From positions 52,386,066 through 52,450,065 of the forward strand of contig CM071568.1 of the NCBI GenBank assembly GCA_036426205.1: a DNA stretch of 64,000 nucleotides. Direction: 5' to 3'. The translations under genes and the position numbers were made by a program. How positions within the stretch are numbered: the stretch's first letter is position 1; the number at the start of each line of letters is the position of its first letter. The notes beneath the pieces were generated by a model. It worked only from the letters and a program-made list of their open reading frames with translations, ran no database searches and was not told the origin of the DNA. Below are positions 11,030-21,641 of the stretch, in pieces. The DNA is from Ascaphus truei (lineage: Eukaryota; Chordata; Amphibia; Anura; Ascaphidae).

Positions 11030-12370
11030 TTTGTTCATCTCCAGTACCATTGTCCACTGCAGAGATGTTGTCAATTAGCACAACTAGTACTAGTGGCGCT
11101 GGCCATTGTGGTCACTGTCCACTCCATCGACCACCACACCATCCATTGTAGAAACCTTGAAATATGGCACTCATATTATTTATATATTTTTATAAATAGG
11201 GACCCAAACAAGCCAGCACCCAAACTTGCATGCTATGCCATGCAGTACCACATGGTACACCATCTAGGTTGGAATTGGCACCTGGCAGTTGGCACTTCAG
11301 GCCGGCAACCAGTCAGCCATCCATTTCATAGCATCCAGGTTAGCATTTGCACACAGTGCGTGGCTTTTTGTGTTTAACAATATATGTACTGTACAGTATG
11401 TCCTAAACTAGTTACAGTTCGATCTGTCATTAACACATGGGTGGAAGGGAGCCCCAAAACAATCACATATTCTTTTATTTTAAATGTTGCTCGCAATAAT
11501 TATTACCTGTGAACTCTTAGATAGCACTCTTTTGACTGTTATTATAATCTTCGTGAATCAATGAATTGCGACTAGACTAGTTGCAATGAGTGAGTGACTT
11601 GTGATTGAATAATGCAGTATCAACAATAAGTAAAAAAACACAACCAGTCAAAGATGCTGACTGAGATAAACTAAACTTAGCCAAGCTTTGCGGCTGCTGG
11701 GGCTGCTGTCAGTGGATTTTTTTGTGTCCACCCAGAACCTCCACCATTACCACCTTCATCATCATCAATCATAATTATCTAATTTCCAAAATCAAATCAT
11801 GCAAATATGGCATCATATTATTTATATATATTTTTGATCATCTAGTGAAGAGCTAAATAAGTCAGTACCCAAACTGCGTGCCATGCCAGACAGTACTACA
11901 CCATAACATCTAGGTGGGAATTGGCACCTGGCACTGCAGGCTTACCACCAGCCACCAATCATGTGACATCTAGGTTGGCACAGTGCTTGGCTTGTGTAAT
12001 ATTTGTATGTCCTAAATAATTAGTTACTGTTCCATCTCTCTCAGTAATGCAGTTAGGAGGGAGGACCCCTGGACATAATCCTTTTATTTTGTTCTCACTA
12101 CTCAATAACTATTATTATCCTGTGGAAAAGACCCTTGTTTTGAGTGTTATCTATGTGAATCACTGACTATTATGTAGAATGACTCTGAAGGAGTAATCCA
12201 GTAACAACAATAAGTAAATATTTACAACCATTCAGAGTCTGATTGCCTGAGATAAACTTATAGCTAAACTCTGTGACTGCAGAATTAGGTACTGCCATGG
12301 ACTGATACACTACACTTACTGACTTGATACCCAGGCCCACCATTACCTTATTGCCAAAGATGGAAAATTG
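11030..12370 (+). repeat. tandem copies of a ~600 bp repeat
   Basis: Two adjacent copies can be aligned by eye: ATTGGCACCTGGCA (11274, 11918), GTTAC.GTTC.ATCT.TC (about 11408, 12022) and GAGATAAACT (about 11658, 12249). Spacing is about 590-645 bp. A third, dispersed copy lies at 3545-4150. The units are non-coding and have diverged a good deal. Confidence 0.5.
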
Positions 12371-13905
12371 AATCATATTTATATTTTATCTGCTTGTTTG
12401 ACCAGTACAACAAAAATAGCAGTGTTCAAACCATATCAGAGGAAAGGGTCATGTAGGAAGTAGTAAAATCAAATAGAATGAGGGTTTGCCTGTAGGAGAT
12501 TAAAATAATAGTAAGGGATTGTGACATCTATCATCATCATAAAAATAAATAACGGTGCACCACAACATAACCCTAAAGTTAGAACAAGACCAAGATGCAA
12601 CCATTGTCAGTAGCTAGATGTGAGGATTGGACCTCGGTCCCGCCCCTGTGACGCGCCCCACTATGGGAGGGGTGATGCAGTCATGCTGTCAGTCGGGGGG
12701 AGACCCCATGGATCGGTCTTAGGCCCACCCCGTGACATCGCGGGTGATACTGCTCGCTTGAGCACTGCGTGCAAGCACCACATTTCCACTACCAGCAGGC
12801 TTCGATGTAGTGCGGGAGCCTGTACGGGAGCCTGTACATCGAAGCCTGCTGCAGAGAGGCGGTGAGAGCACCCTGTCTGGGTTGCGGCACTAAGGGGACT
12901 CCAGTGCAAGTAGCGGAAGGCATCCTAGCATTGATTTTACACTGCATTCGGACATCCGAGAGCATCAAGGGTGAAGGAGATTGAGGAACTACACGTGGGA
13001 TTCGTGACAGCAGCGGAGAAGAAGAGGTTAAAGCACAGATTCTCTCAACCACACCTAACAAGATATATCTTGTAAGTAGGCATAGTGTGTCATTTTTGTT
13101 CAGACCTCACCAGTCCAGGTATACTGTGCAATGTTGTGCTTTGTTTAACCCTTCCATAGGGGGAACATAGAGGGAACATTGAGAATCAGGCCAGTCAAGA
13201 GAATTGTCATCATCCCACTTCAAGGATTTGCACAATCTAAGAACTGTGTATCACATGGACTGTGTCTTTTTGAACGCCAGGTATCCTTCTTTTCCTTTAC
13301 TAACAGTAAAATAAATGATCAAGGAGTGAGAGTAAGGAAAACTAGGTTACAGTAATTGCATTGGCACTGAGCCAATTGCTTTCAAGGTGAGGGTGGAGAA
13401 GACGAAGGATCTCTATCGGCTCGTAATTTGATGAAATGCAAACACTGGGACAGGATCATCAGTGTGCTCTCAGTCTGACAACCGCACCACAGAATGGAAT
13501 TGCTGGGAGTGGTACAGTCTCAAATGCTCGCTGATGGTCCATGTCACTTAAAGTACCTCCCCCCTACTGACAATGTACCCACAGTACATGCCTTGCACCC
13601 TCAAAGAATACCATCGGAAGAGATACAGTGGGTGTTCTGTGTCATGGGACGTTGTGGTCATGAATATGGGGGGAAAAGATGAGGTTCTACAAGCTGGGAG
13701 ATAGGTAGAGATGCAATAGAGTAATGGAGAGTGGAATAGCACACCTAAACAAACAAAAATAAGCAGGGTGCTCAGTCCAAGCAGAATCTGCAATTGCCAA
13801 TATCTATAAAATTAAAAGTTTTAGAATAAAATATATTTTTTATTTATGTAAAGTTTAGTGTGCTCTCCACTCTTGTGAAGTGTGGAGAAGCAACTGAGGC
13901 ACTTC
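12371..13905. other. unclassified DNA with a GC-rich inverted repeat
   Basis: 12600-13060 is GC-rich compared with its surroundings and contains a perfect inverted repeat (listed separately). No coding family was recognised. The short overlapping frames on both strands follow base composition. Confidence 0.35.
12794..12850. repeat. perfect 16-bp inverted repeat with an internal direct repeat
   Basis: AGCAGGCTTCGATGTA (12794-12809) is the exact reverse complement of 12835-12850. The loop holds GGGAGCCTGTAC twice in a row (12814-12825 and 12826-12837). The transcript would form a strong hairpin. Function unknown. Confidence 0.7.
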
Positions 13906-14810
13906 TCACATAAGGAGCAGATCGTGGAGCCTGCCTGGGCTTGGTGTGCCATTGAGGAGAAGAATGTTGTTACTGCTGCCATCAGGGCCATCATGGGGTG
14001 GTGGTGGCTCTTCTACAATGACTAGGAGCAGAACCATCACATCTGGAGATGCATGAGGACTCAAGTTCGCGGACACCAGCTCTCTCCAGAAGTCACAATG
14101 ATTATGTTGCATATGTTGCTGCAGAGCAGTTATCCCAGAGCGGCATCCACTCCTGTTCCTATGCACCATAGCACCACAATGAATGCAGTGAACCACCACA
14201 GATTCAAACACAGAGCAATGGCCGAGCAATTGAAAGAATTTTCAAATCACGGAGTGTGTTCCTCTGGGCAAACCACTTAGTCCTTTTGATGCCTGTGGGC
14301 TAGAGGAGGAAGCAGGTATACCACAAATGCTAACCTGGGGACAACAATTAAAATGTCTTTGAGAGGCATGTTCACATACCTCAGCCTCACTTTCTCCAAG
14401 ATGCTACTCGCTAAGCTCATCAGAAGAACTAGCATCACCACCATCAATGTGACACCCACCCCCTCTAACCTCAACTGACTCTCCCCCATGCACAGACTGA
14501 CTTACCTCAGTCACAGCCTACTCGCTGTTGGAATCAACTCAGAAATAACCTGTTCATGTAACACAGACTGAACAACTGTAGGAGAAGCAGGTTTCCGACA
14601 CATGCACACAACAGGGGGTGCAGCCACAGTACAACTGCTACCCCTACTACTGGTTCCAGTAAAAGCAACTGGTACATCTAATGCTGCTCTTGCTGTTCTA
14701 CTTGCACTGCTAACTGAGCCTAAAGAAAAATCCCTACTCAGTCTCCCAGGAGGGGCAAAATCATAACTCCTCTTGCCCCTGTCACCACTCTCCATAATAA
14801 AAAAAAATCT
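13906..14810 (-). pseudogene. DNA-transposon gene remnant with BED-type zinc finger
   Basis: On the minus strand a frame starts MESGDRGKRSYDFAPPGRLS (14795 downward) and runs 94 codons of Ser/Ala-rich sequence. A donor-like GAG|GTAAGT lies near 14507 and an acceptor-like CCCCAG near 14340. A later frame at 14229-13906 contains a C-x2-C ... H-x4-H finger (CIHCGAMVHRN ... LQQHMQHNH), typical of BED fingers in hAT-like transposases. A second copy of the first exon begins at 50755 on the plus strand. No catalytic domain is visible. The superfamily assignment is an inference. Confidence 0.45.
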
Positions 14811-15679
14811 CCGTCTTGTCCAACTCCATGCCTATCCCCTCCTTTATTGAGAAATAAAGTTACACTTGGCGCTCAATACCCAATGCTATAAAGTGCTTAA
14901 AACTGAATAATTAAAACCTCAGAATAGGTTCAGAAAACCTATACCATTAATAGGTGAAGCACGTAGAGTGTGCCAGCAGTTAAACGAGTTAAACGAGTGT
15001 GATCAGTGCCAAACAAGAGAGAGAAGGACGCCATCGCTTTGGACACAAACATCTGGGCATCCATCCCGGAAGTGTGGGAACCCGGCAGAAAGACGCCATG
15101 ATTGCAAGGGAGATGGAGGTGGTGAGAGCGCTATCTCCCAACCGGTGAACACTTTCCCTTTGACACCCATGCTTTTTATATTTTCATTGCATATAAAATA
15201 GTTTTAGAGTCTGTACTACAGGTATTCGGTATTTTCAGGTTCTCTTTGGAAAAGTCCCCTGCCATAAGAACACCAGTGGGATACATTTCCACTGATTTAA
15301 GATATGCCAATATTTTTGGGTAATATGTGAGTATATTCACTATCATTACCCACATATCTACCTTGGGTTTCAGACATACCACACCATATTGGGTCTATCC
15401 CCTCCTGTGCCTGCCTGTCTCTACTACTTCCTTAACTTGTAATACCATGATTATTTCCCAACAGAGTTCTTAAAACTCTGTTATACCCATGTTCACCTAT
15501 GGCACAATGAGCGTACAGGGGGCCTACCTTCTGTGGGTTATGAGTGACCTTATTGTACAAAAGGCCTCGGATATAATGTGCGCACACGCGCGACAGAGTT
15601 CATGGTGTCGCGTGCCTGTCGTCCGAGTGATCTGTGGACTGACATCCACACTGACGGGAGGGCATGGCGGAGGCATGGT
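14811..15679. other. unclassified DNA
   Basis: No recognised gene or repeat. The part around 14860-15190 loosely resembles PLE 3' regions in composition (GGCGCTC, GGAAGTG) but has neither a hammerhead motif nor a GIY-YIG tail. Confidence 0.3.
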
Positions 15680-16147
15680 GGGTGCGACTTCAATAGTAGG
15701 GAAGCTACTTGAAGGTTTAATACAGGATAATATTCAGAAATACCTAATGGAAAACAAAATTATTAGTAATAGTCAGCATGGATTTATGAAGGATAGATCA
15801 TGCCAAACTAACCTTATTTCTTTCTTTGAGCAGGTACGTAGGAATATAGACCATAATAATGTAGATGATGTGCAGCGTAGGGATAAAAAAGATAGTACTG
15901 GTGTGGGGAGACAGTCCCTGTCTAAATCTCACGTGTGGAGGTTGTTAGGATGCTGAAAAGAAGGCGTCTAAGAGGGGATATGATAACTATACAAATATTT
16001 TCGGGGACAGTACAAGGAGCTTTCAAAAAAACTATTTATCCCAAGGACAGTACAAATGACTTGGGGCCATCTCTTAAGGTTGGAGGAAAGGAGATTTCAC
16101 CAGCAACAAAGGAAAGGGTTCTTTACAGTATGGGCAGTTAAAAAGTG
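15680..16147 (+). pseudogene. CR1-type LINE reverse transcriptase, internally deleted (5' part)
   Basis: The frame through 15690-15870 reads IVGKLLEGLIQDN, then NKIISNSQHGFMKDRSCQTN and LISFFEQV, the classic CR1 RT region that follows the first palm motif. The catalytic core is then missing. A frame near 15950 resumes with MLKRRRLRGDMITI and, in the next frame, the C-terminal segment ending FFTVWAVKKWN. So an internal deletion removed the YADD region and several frameshifts are present. The sequence continues, after two insertions, at 24692. Confidence 0.75.
16137..16147 (+). repeat. target-site duplication of PLE copy F (left)
   Basis: GTTAAAAAGTG here is repeated exactly at 16956-16966, on either side of an 808-bp insertion. 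The duplicated bases belong to the CR1 C-terminal coding region. Confidence 0.8.
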
Positions 16148-16955
16148 ACTTCCCCTTGAGAAAGCGCCTAAGCGAAACGGCCGTTGGGGGCTGCTGCTAA
16201 TTACCCCATGGGCATTCACGTGGAGCATTACATGGACTCCATTATGGATTGAGCTTACTGTTTTCATATGTACACTCCATTGGGAGCATATGTAGGAGCT
16301 TCTTTGAGAAACCATTCGCAAACGCAAGTATTATACTTTGTTATTGCTAGTGTATGGGTCTCTTATCTCCTCACCATTCATGCAGGAGTATCATACTAGC
16401 ACTCCAGTGTTTTGTTGTGTGTTTAGCGTTTATTGCTACTAAGCAAAAACCTTTGCCCTACATACCACCCACAATATGATAGGTGGTGGGCTTGTTGTGT
16501 ATATCTGGCATGCATTGTGCATTCCATTGCAGTGACCCTATGAATATATGCATTTATCTAAACATAATTACCTGGTCATTAATATAGATATCAATTGTAA
16601 AGTGGTCGTGGGAGGGGGGAGTTCACTTAGGAACTCTCTTCCTCCTAGTAGGCTCACAATCCTATTTTTGTCAGGCATCTCTACCTTGGTCATTCCCCCT
16701 TTTTTAGGGTTGACTACCCAAGCTTCATTTATTGTAGCTTGGCCCTTTGGGGTATTTTTAACACCCTGTGTTTTATACATTTTGGTACTATTTAAGTGTT
16801 TTAATTATTATCATCATATCACCCATTTCATTTGGATATCCTAGCTCTCATCTGTATTAATTCACACACATTTCATGTGTATGAGTGCTGTTTTATAGGG
16901 TTTCTCAGTGATTCAACCGCCCCTCTGGGACGCTGTTCTGTCAGTATTTTTTGCC
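16148..16955 (+). mobile_element. Penelope-like terminal-repeat insertion (copy F)
   Basis: An 808-bp insertion into the CR1 element, bounded by the 11-bp duplication GTTAAAAAGTG. It begins with ACTTCC only 4 bp before a hammerhead-like motif and ends in a T-rich tail (CGCTGTTCTG...TTTTTTGCC) like those of copies A and B. It has no coding sequence. The start fits reverse transcription of an RNA initiated about 33 bp downstream of the TATA-like box present in other copies, so this may be a transcript-length solo terminal repeat (inference). Confidence 0.65.
16152..16189 (+). ncRNA. hammerhead-like ribozyme motif (copy F)
   Basis: Helix I is CCCC (16152-16155) with GGGG (16186-16189). The core is TTGAGAA (16156-16162) plus an extra A. 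Helix II is GC/GC with loop GCCTAA (16164-16173). GAA is at 16174-16176. Helix III is the 8-nt palindrome ACGGCCGT (16177-16184), and the cleavage-site U is 16185. Relative to CUGAUGA, positions C3, U7 and G8 are changed, so activity is doubtful although the fold is kept. Confidence 0.5.
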
Positions 16956-16970
16956 GTTAAAAAGTGGAAT
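16956..16970 (+). repeat. overlapping duplications of PLE F (right) and L1 (left)
   Basis: 16956-16966 (GTTAAAAAGTG) is the right duplication of PLE copy F. 16962-16970 (AAGTGGAAT) is the left duplication of the following L1, repeated exactly at 24692-24700. The two insertions landed within 15 bp of each other in the same CR1 codons (KKWN). Confidence 0.75.
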
Positions 16971-17291
16971 ACAGGGGCGATGCGCATGCGCGATGGGTTT
17001 GAGATGGCGGTGTGAATTCAGTGCTCCACCACCCGTCGGCAGATTAATGTAATTAAAGTATTTTTTCAACAAGCTCAACGCTTTTCAATTATCTTCTAAA
17101 GACCCCTGATACCACACAGAACATAACGCTGCCTCCAGAGGGGACATGGCAGCAACAAGACAGCAAAGTCTAGTCTGAAGCCGAATTATGCATGGACCGT
17201 TGCCACAGGGCCCTGCGGTCTCGGCCTCTGCCCACAACCCCCCCCCCGAGATGTCATCCTCTGGCTTCACCACTTTAAAACAAAGGAGGAG

Positions 17292-17682
17292 GTGTGTAGG
17301 ATCACCAGAGCAACCCCACATATCACCTTTGAGGGGATCACACTATCCGTGTTCCAGGACATATCTCCTCTCACCCTCATACGCAGAAGGGCGGTGGGGC
17401 ACATAACTAAGGAGCTGCGGGACGCCGATATAAGATATAAGATACCGGTGGGCCTTCCCATTCGCACTGGTGGTGATTAAGAATGGCCGCTCCCACGTGC
17501 TGAAGCACCCCTCTGAGGGGCCCTTCTTCCTAAAAAAGCTGGGACTCAAGGAAGCTACAAAGGTGGCACACCCAGAAAATCAAGAGACAAGCCCACCTCG
17601 GGCTGCGCCATGGGAGACGGTGTCCTCTGCTTCAAAAGACAAAAGAAATGAGAAACCGGGCGAGGGGGCCAGGAGCTCGTAA
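17292..17682 (+). pseudogene. L1 ORF1 protein, C-terminal domain remnant
   Basis: The first frame reads ATPHITFEGITLSVFQDISP, then LIRRRAVGHITKELRDADIR and YKIPVGLP. After a frameshift near 17465 it continues VVIKNGRSHVLKHPSEGPFF and LKKLGL in the frame that stops at 17682. This is the L1 ORF1p C-terminal (transposase-22) RNA-binding domain. The coiled coil and RRM that should precede it are missing. A likely start (ATGGCAGCAACAAGACAG, 17146) is followed within 11 codons by a stop, in line with an internal deletion. Confidence 0.7.
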
Positions 17683-17689
17683 GAAGCCT

Positions 17690-19073
17690 CTGAGGGGCTG
17701 AAGTTGCAGCTATGTGCCGCCTAAGTTAAGATGTTAATAAATCTTCCCCGGTTCGCCCTTGTATTGGCTGGGCACTAACCCGCAGTTTGGGCTGTTTCGG
17801 ACTCTCTACGAAGCTACAAACCAGCAGGAACTAAGCCTACCCCATGCAGAGGGCAAACTGGATTATAGTCCCCTAAAATGGCTGCCCGGGACTTACCTTC
17901 GATGAAGAAGTAAGTCCGGCGTGAAAATCTGCATGGCGGCGAGGATACCGGCGCGAAGAACTGATCCGATGCCGGGGACCGCCTTTGGCTCCACCCTCCT
18001 CCTCGGGTGACCTGCCTCCGAATGAGCTCGCCTCGCCCATCCTGATGACGTCACCTGGCAGGATCTCGCAAGGCCAGGGTGATGGGAAGAGATCGTGAGA
18101 GCGAGGACACAGGGCTTCCGGGACCGGCAGTGACGCGGCACGCCCGGCGGGGGTGCGCGAACTCCGCTGCCGGGGTGGTGTACGTGGAGGGGCGAGATAC
18201 ATGGAGGGGCGGGGGGGACAAGAGGGAGGCCCCCACATTCAGCACGCAGAGGACAAAGGGGCGCAGGTATCGGGACAAACAGTGGGGACACCCACGCAAG
18301 CGTGCCAGTCTATCGCGGGGGGGGGGGAGTATACACACACCTTGAGCACGTAGATAGGCGTCGGAGAGTCGGCCCGGGGGAGGGTGGGGGGCATGGAGCA
18401 GGGGGGCAGGGAGCAGGGGGGGACATGGGGACAGGGATCAAGGGAAAGGGGCAATTAGGCTGGTCGCAGTTAAATGGCTTTGTAGAGAGTATTAGATCCC
18501 GGAGTAACAAGGAGGTTGGGGCTGAGTTTCATATGACAGAAGTTGGGGGGGGGGTAGTTAGAAATAATACTAAGGTTTGAGTTTGATAGTAATAGTCGCT
18601 GCTGCCGACAGGGGAGGGGCATGTAGCCTTCCTGCCCGTAGGCATGTGCGTCGGGGGCGGGGGTGAAGGCATTACCGGCACCCCCGTCATAGTCCCGGGA
18701 ACACATGGCCGGATACCTGGGCCATGGACCTGGACCAGGAGGGTGGTCCAGAGGAGGAGAGCCTTACCCGGGCATAGAACCCGAGATCCTGCAGGATAAC
18801 TACGGTTCTATTTGTTTATATATGTTCCTTTTGTTTTTTCCTTGTGTTCCTTCCTTCCCACATCCTAGACCCCCAAGGCGAAAGATGTATGGACCGCAGC
18901 AACCACCAAAGCCGAAGAAGCAGTCACCCATCTCCGCTACACTTAGGCCTCCACGGCGAAAGAAAGAAGAAGTACAGCATCCACCAACGGCAACGCACAG
19001 GCCACCTGTCGTCACAATATCTAGGTAGGCACAAGGTCTGCTATGTATATAGACGCCCAACACACACAGGTAC
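17690..19073 (+). other. L1 inter-ORF region, GC-rich
   Basis: The 1.4 kb between ORF1 and ORF2 remnants is GC-rich, with several G runs (18318-18327, 18544-18553). The many overlapping short frames on both strands are compositional. This is longer than a usual L1 inter-ORF spacer, so part of it may be an unrecognised insertion or displaced ORF1 sequence. Confidence 0.4.
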
Positions 19074-20740
19074 ATGGTGGTAACATTTCTATCTCAAAAC
19101 GTGAAGGGATTTAATAGCCCGAACAAGAGAAAGGTTGCCTTCTCCGAATTTAGACGGAGGCGAGCCGACGTTATCTTCCTTCAGGAAACTCATTTTAGCA
19201 CCCAAAACAGCCCCAATTTTCTAGATAAGCATTTTAGACAGGTATATTTGTCCTCTGCCAAAGAAAAGAAAGGAGGAGTAGCCATATTATTTCATAACAA
19301 GGCTCCCTTTAAAGTTGAAAAAGTAAAGCGAGATCCCAAAGGGAGGTACATCATCGTAGTGGGCCTTATGAAACAGAGCAGATTGACACTGGCGAGCGTA
19401 TACGCTCCAGGCACAGGGGAACCTCGGTTCTTTGATGAATTTTTCCAGACACTACAGCGCTGGGCTGATGGATACGTAGTATTGGCAGGGGACTTTAATA
19501 AAGTCATGGACCCAAGGGTAGACCGCTCCCCACTCCATCAGAATCAGAGGAGGGAGGGTAACGGGCCGTTGTTAAAAGGACTGAGACAGATGGGTCTAAT
19601 AGACATATGGAGAGAACAACATCAGGGTGACCGTGGTAACACATTTTATTCCCACCCTCACGACAGCTACAGCAGGATCGACCACTTCTTTGTATCGGGT
19701 AGACTGGTCCCACAGATTTCCGACACCAATATACATGACATAACATGGTCGGATCATGCGTCTATAGAGCTGAGATGCGTGCAAATTGGTCCGTCTAGGT
19801 CAGGAGCAAATTGGAGGCTTAACGAATCGTTGATCAAAATACCTGAAATCGCAAAACAAGTTAAAGGGGAAAGTATTTCCAGACGAATCTCGGGTCTGTG
19901 GAGTCCCACACAACGTTGTGGGAGGCTCACAAGGCCGTGATGCGAGGAATACTGATAGGCATAGCAGCCAGGAAAAAAAAAAAAGGGAGACCAAATTGAC
20001 CCAGCTATATCAGAGGTTGCATGAGCTCTCTACACTACATAGCCGATCAGGTAGAGAAGAAACATTAAAGGAGTTGAAGGATGTAAGGATTGAGCTTAAC
20101 CTCCTCCTCACATCCCGGGCCGAGAAGGATCTGAGTTGGACACAGAGGAAGTTCTTTGAGAAGGCCAACAAGCCGGACACCATGCTAGCCACCAGACTCC
20201 GAAATAGAAAGCCAAATTTTAATATACACTCTATTAAGTTGGCAGAGGGGAAGGTCTCATCGAATCCCAAATTTATTGTGGATGAGTTTAAAAAGTTCTA
20301 TGCACAGCTATACAATGGGGAGAAGGTGGTCCACAATGCCAGGACAAGCAGTAAACTGCGGAAATTCCTAGCAAGCGCAGATTTGCCACAATTGGACAAC
20401 TTAGAGCGAGAGGCACTTCAGGGCGACTTCACAGGGGAAGAACTCCGGGCAGTGATCAAGGGTTTAAAGCCCTCTAAAGCCCCAGGCCCAGATGGGTTCT
20501 CAAACCTATACTATAAAAAATGTATCGGGGTTCTTGCTCCACATATGCTTCGGTTATTTAACGGAGTGTTAGCTGGAGAGCCCTTCTCTGAACGGATGCT
20601 CCAGGCGTCGATCTCCTTGATTCATAAAGGGGACAAAGACCCCACAAATTGTCAAAGTTATCGGCCAATATCATTAATTAATACAGATGTCAAAATCTAC
20701 TACAAATTACTGGCCAACCGGTTAAGCATCATCCTGCCGA
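19074..20740 (+). pseudogene. L1 ORF2: endonuclease and N-terminal RT half
   Basis: The first 288 codons form an apurinic-type endonuclease: SQNVKGFNSPNKRK, ADVIFLQETHF, VYAPGTGEPRFF, VLAGDFNKVMDPRVD, SRIDHFFVS and a final TWSDHASIEL carry the expected Asn, Glu, Asp/Asn and Asp-His residues. A frameshift lies at about 19880-19940, before an A12 run (19973-19984). The second frame (to 20751) holds the linker and the RT start: LKPSKAPGPDGFSNLYYKK, SLIHKGDKDPTNCQSYRPIS and KLLANRLSIILP. The frame is cut by the PLE at 20741 and resumes at 22129. Confidence 0.85.
20728..20740 (+). repeat. target-site duplication of PLE copy A (left)
   Basis: ATCATCCTGCCGA is repeated exactly at 22129-22141. Joining the two sides restores the L1 RT frame across the site, which proves the order: L1 first, PLE later. 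Confidence 0.85.
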
Positions 20741-20889
20741 TGATATTGTGAACAAGAGGTTAAAGTGCGCAGCTAATATATAAACGTGATATATAGTGAT
20801 AAAGTAATTAAATGATTAATTACGTGACCTTGATCAGAGCGTCTGCAGCTGTGATGGAACAGGTTGGATTAAAGGATGGATTAAAGGAT

Positions 20890-21245
20890 GGATTAAAGGT
20901 ATACAGACTAATATTGCAAATATTATTTAAAAAAATTTCTAAAATTTATTTAAATATCTTTAAAATAAATGGATTTAGAGATACAGATACTGATAGGGTT
21001 AAGGAATTATCTAGGCAGGAAACCTTCTGGATACATAAATTAAATACTTTGTATCCAGGGGGTTTGAATGAAGATATAGATATCTGGTCTCTGTATTGAT
21101 CTTATAATTTTAATTCTATCTCTTTTATTAAACAATATATGATATTTTACATCTGTATCTCTAAATCCATTTATTTTAAAGATATTTAAATAAATTTTAG
21201 AAAATTTTTTAAATAATATTTGCAATATTAGTCTGTATACCTTTA
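20890..21245. repeat. inverted repeat within PLE copy A
   Basis: The ~98-bp segment about 20890-20987 (GTATACAGACTAATATTGC ... GATACAGAT) returns inverted at 21149-21245 with only a few differences. The ~160-bp spacer carries the GIY-YIG C-terminus. Inverted partial copies are common in Penelope-like insertions and here probably arose during insertion. Confidence 0.75.
20991..21099 (+). pseudogene. PLE GIY-YIG endonuclease, C-terminal remnant (copy A)
   Basis: The frame ends DRVKELSRQETFWIHKL, NTLYPGGLNEDIDIWSLY and stop. The E-x-F/Y-W-I-x-x-L-x-T-L-x-P-x-GLN pattern is diagnostic for the end of the GIY-YIG endonuclease that follows the RT in Penelope-like elements. The Glu of RQETFW is the likely catalytic Glu. 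The GIY and YIG motifs and the whole RT are missing. Upstream codons of this frame come from the inverted-repeat arm. Confidence 0.75.
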
Positions 21246-21607
21246 ATAATGATATTATGGCTTTCTATTGTTCTACTTTGTCTATCTATCAGTCGGCTAT
21301 GAATTTGCTTGCCAATGTTTATTTATCCATTATAGTTTATTTCATATTTAGTCATCCAGGTCCATATAGCATTAGATACATCTTTTATTATGTTTTTTGT
21401 TATGTCTAACACTTGTTTCTCTGTTTTAGTATCCTCAATCGCGCTTTGGTAGTCTTTTTTGTTGTTAATAAAGTTATTGAAGTTTTTTTTCTCTATTGCC
21501 TATAACTACCAATGACGCATGCTATTCAGGACTTGATACTCCGCCCTTGCTGCTCTCCCATTGGCTAGGAGAGTAGAAGGCTTTAACCAATGAGTGACGA
21601 TCGCGGG

Positions 21608-21615
21608 GTATTTAG
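21608..21615 (+). promoter_or_regulatory. TATA-like box upstream of the PLE hammerhead motif (A)
   Basis: GTATTTAG within GGGGTATTTAG begins 34 bp before helix I of the hammerhead-like motif, the same spacing as in copies B, C and E. It probably serves as the terminal-repeat promoter. Confidence 0.5.
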
Positions 21616-21641
21616 AAACGAACTGAATCCACCTAAAATCA

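Noticed and set aside
13080..13150. PLE-type tail (TGTGCAATGTTGTGC)
   Set aside because: Resemblance to the copy A and B tails is short, and no ribozyme motif, GIY-YIG remnant or TSD lies near by.
17873..18706. Cluster of overlapping GC-rich frames on both strands inside the L1
   Set aside because: High GC and G/C runs keep all frames open. There is no family signature, and the position is between ORF1 and ORF2 of the L1.
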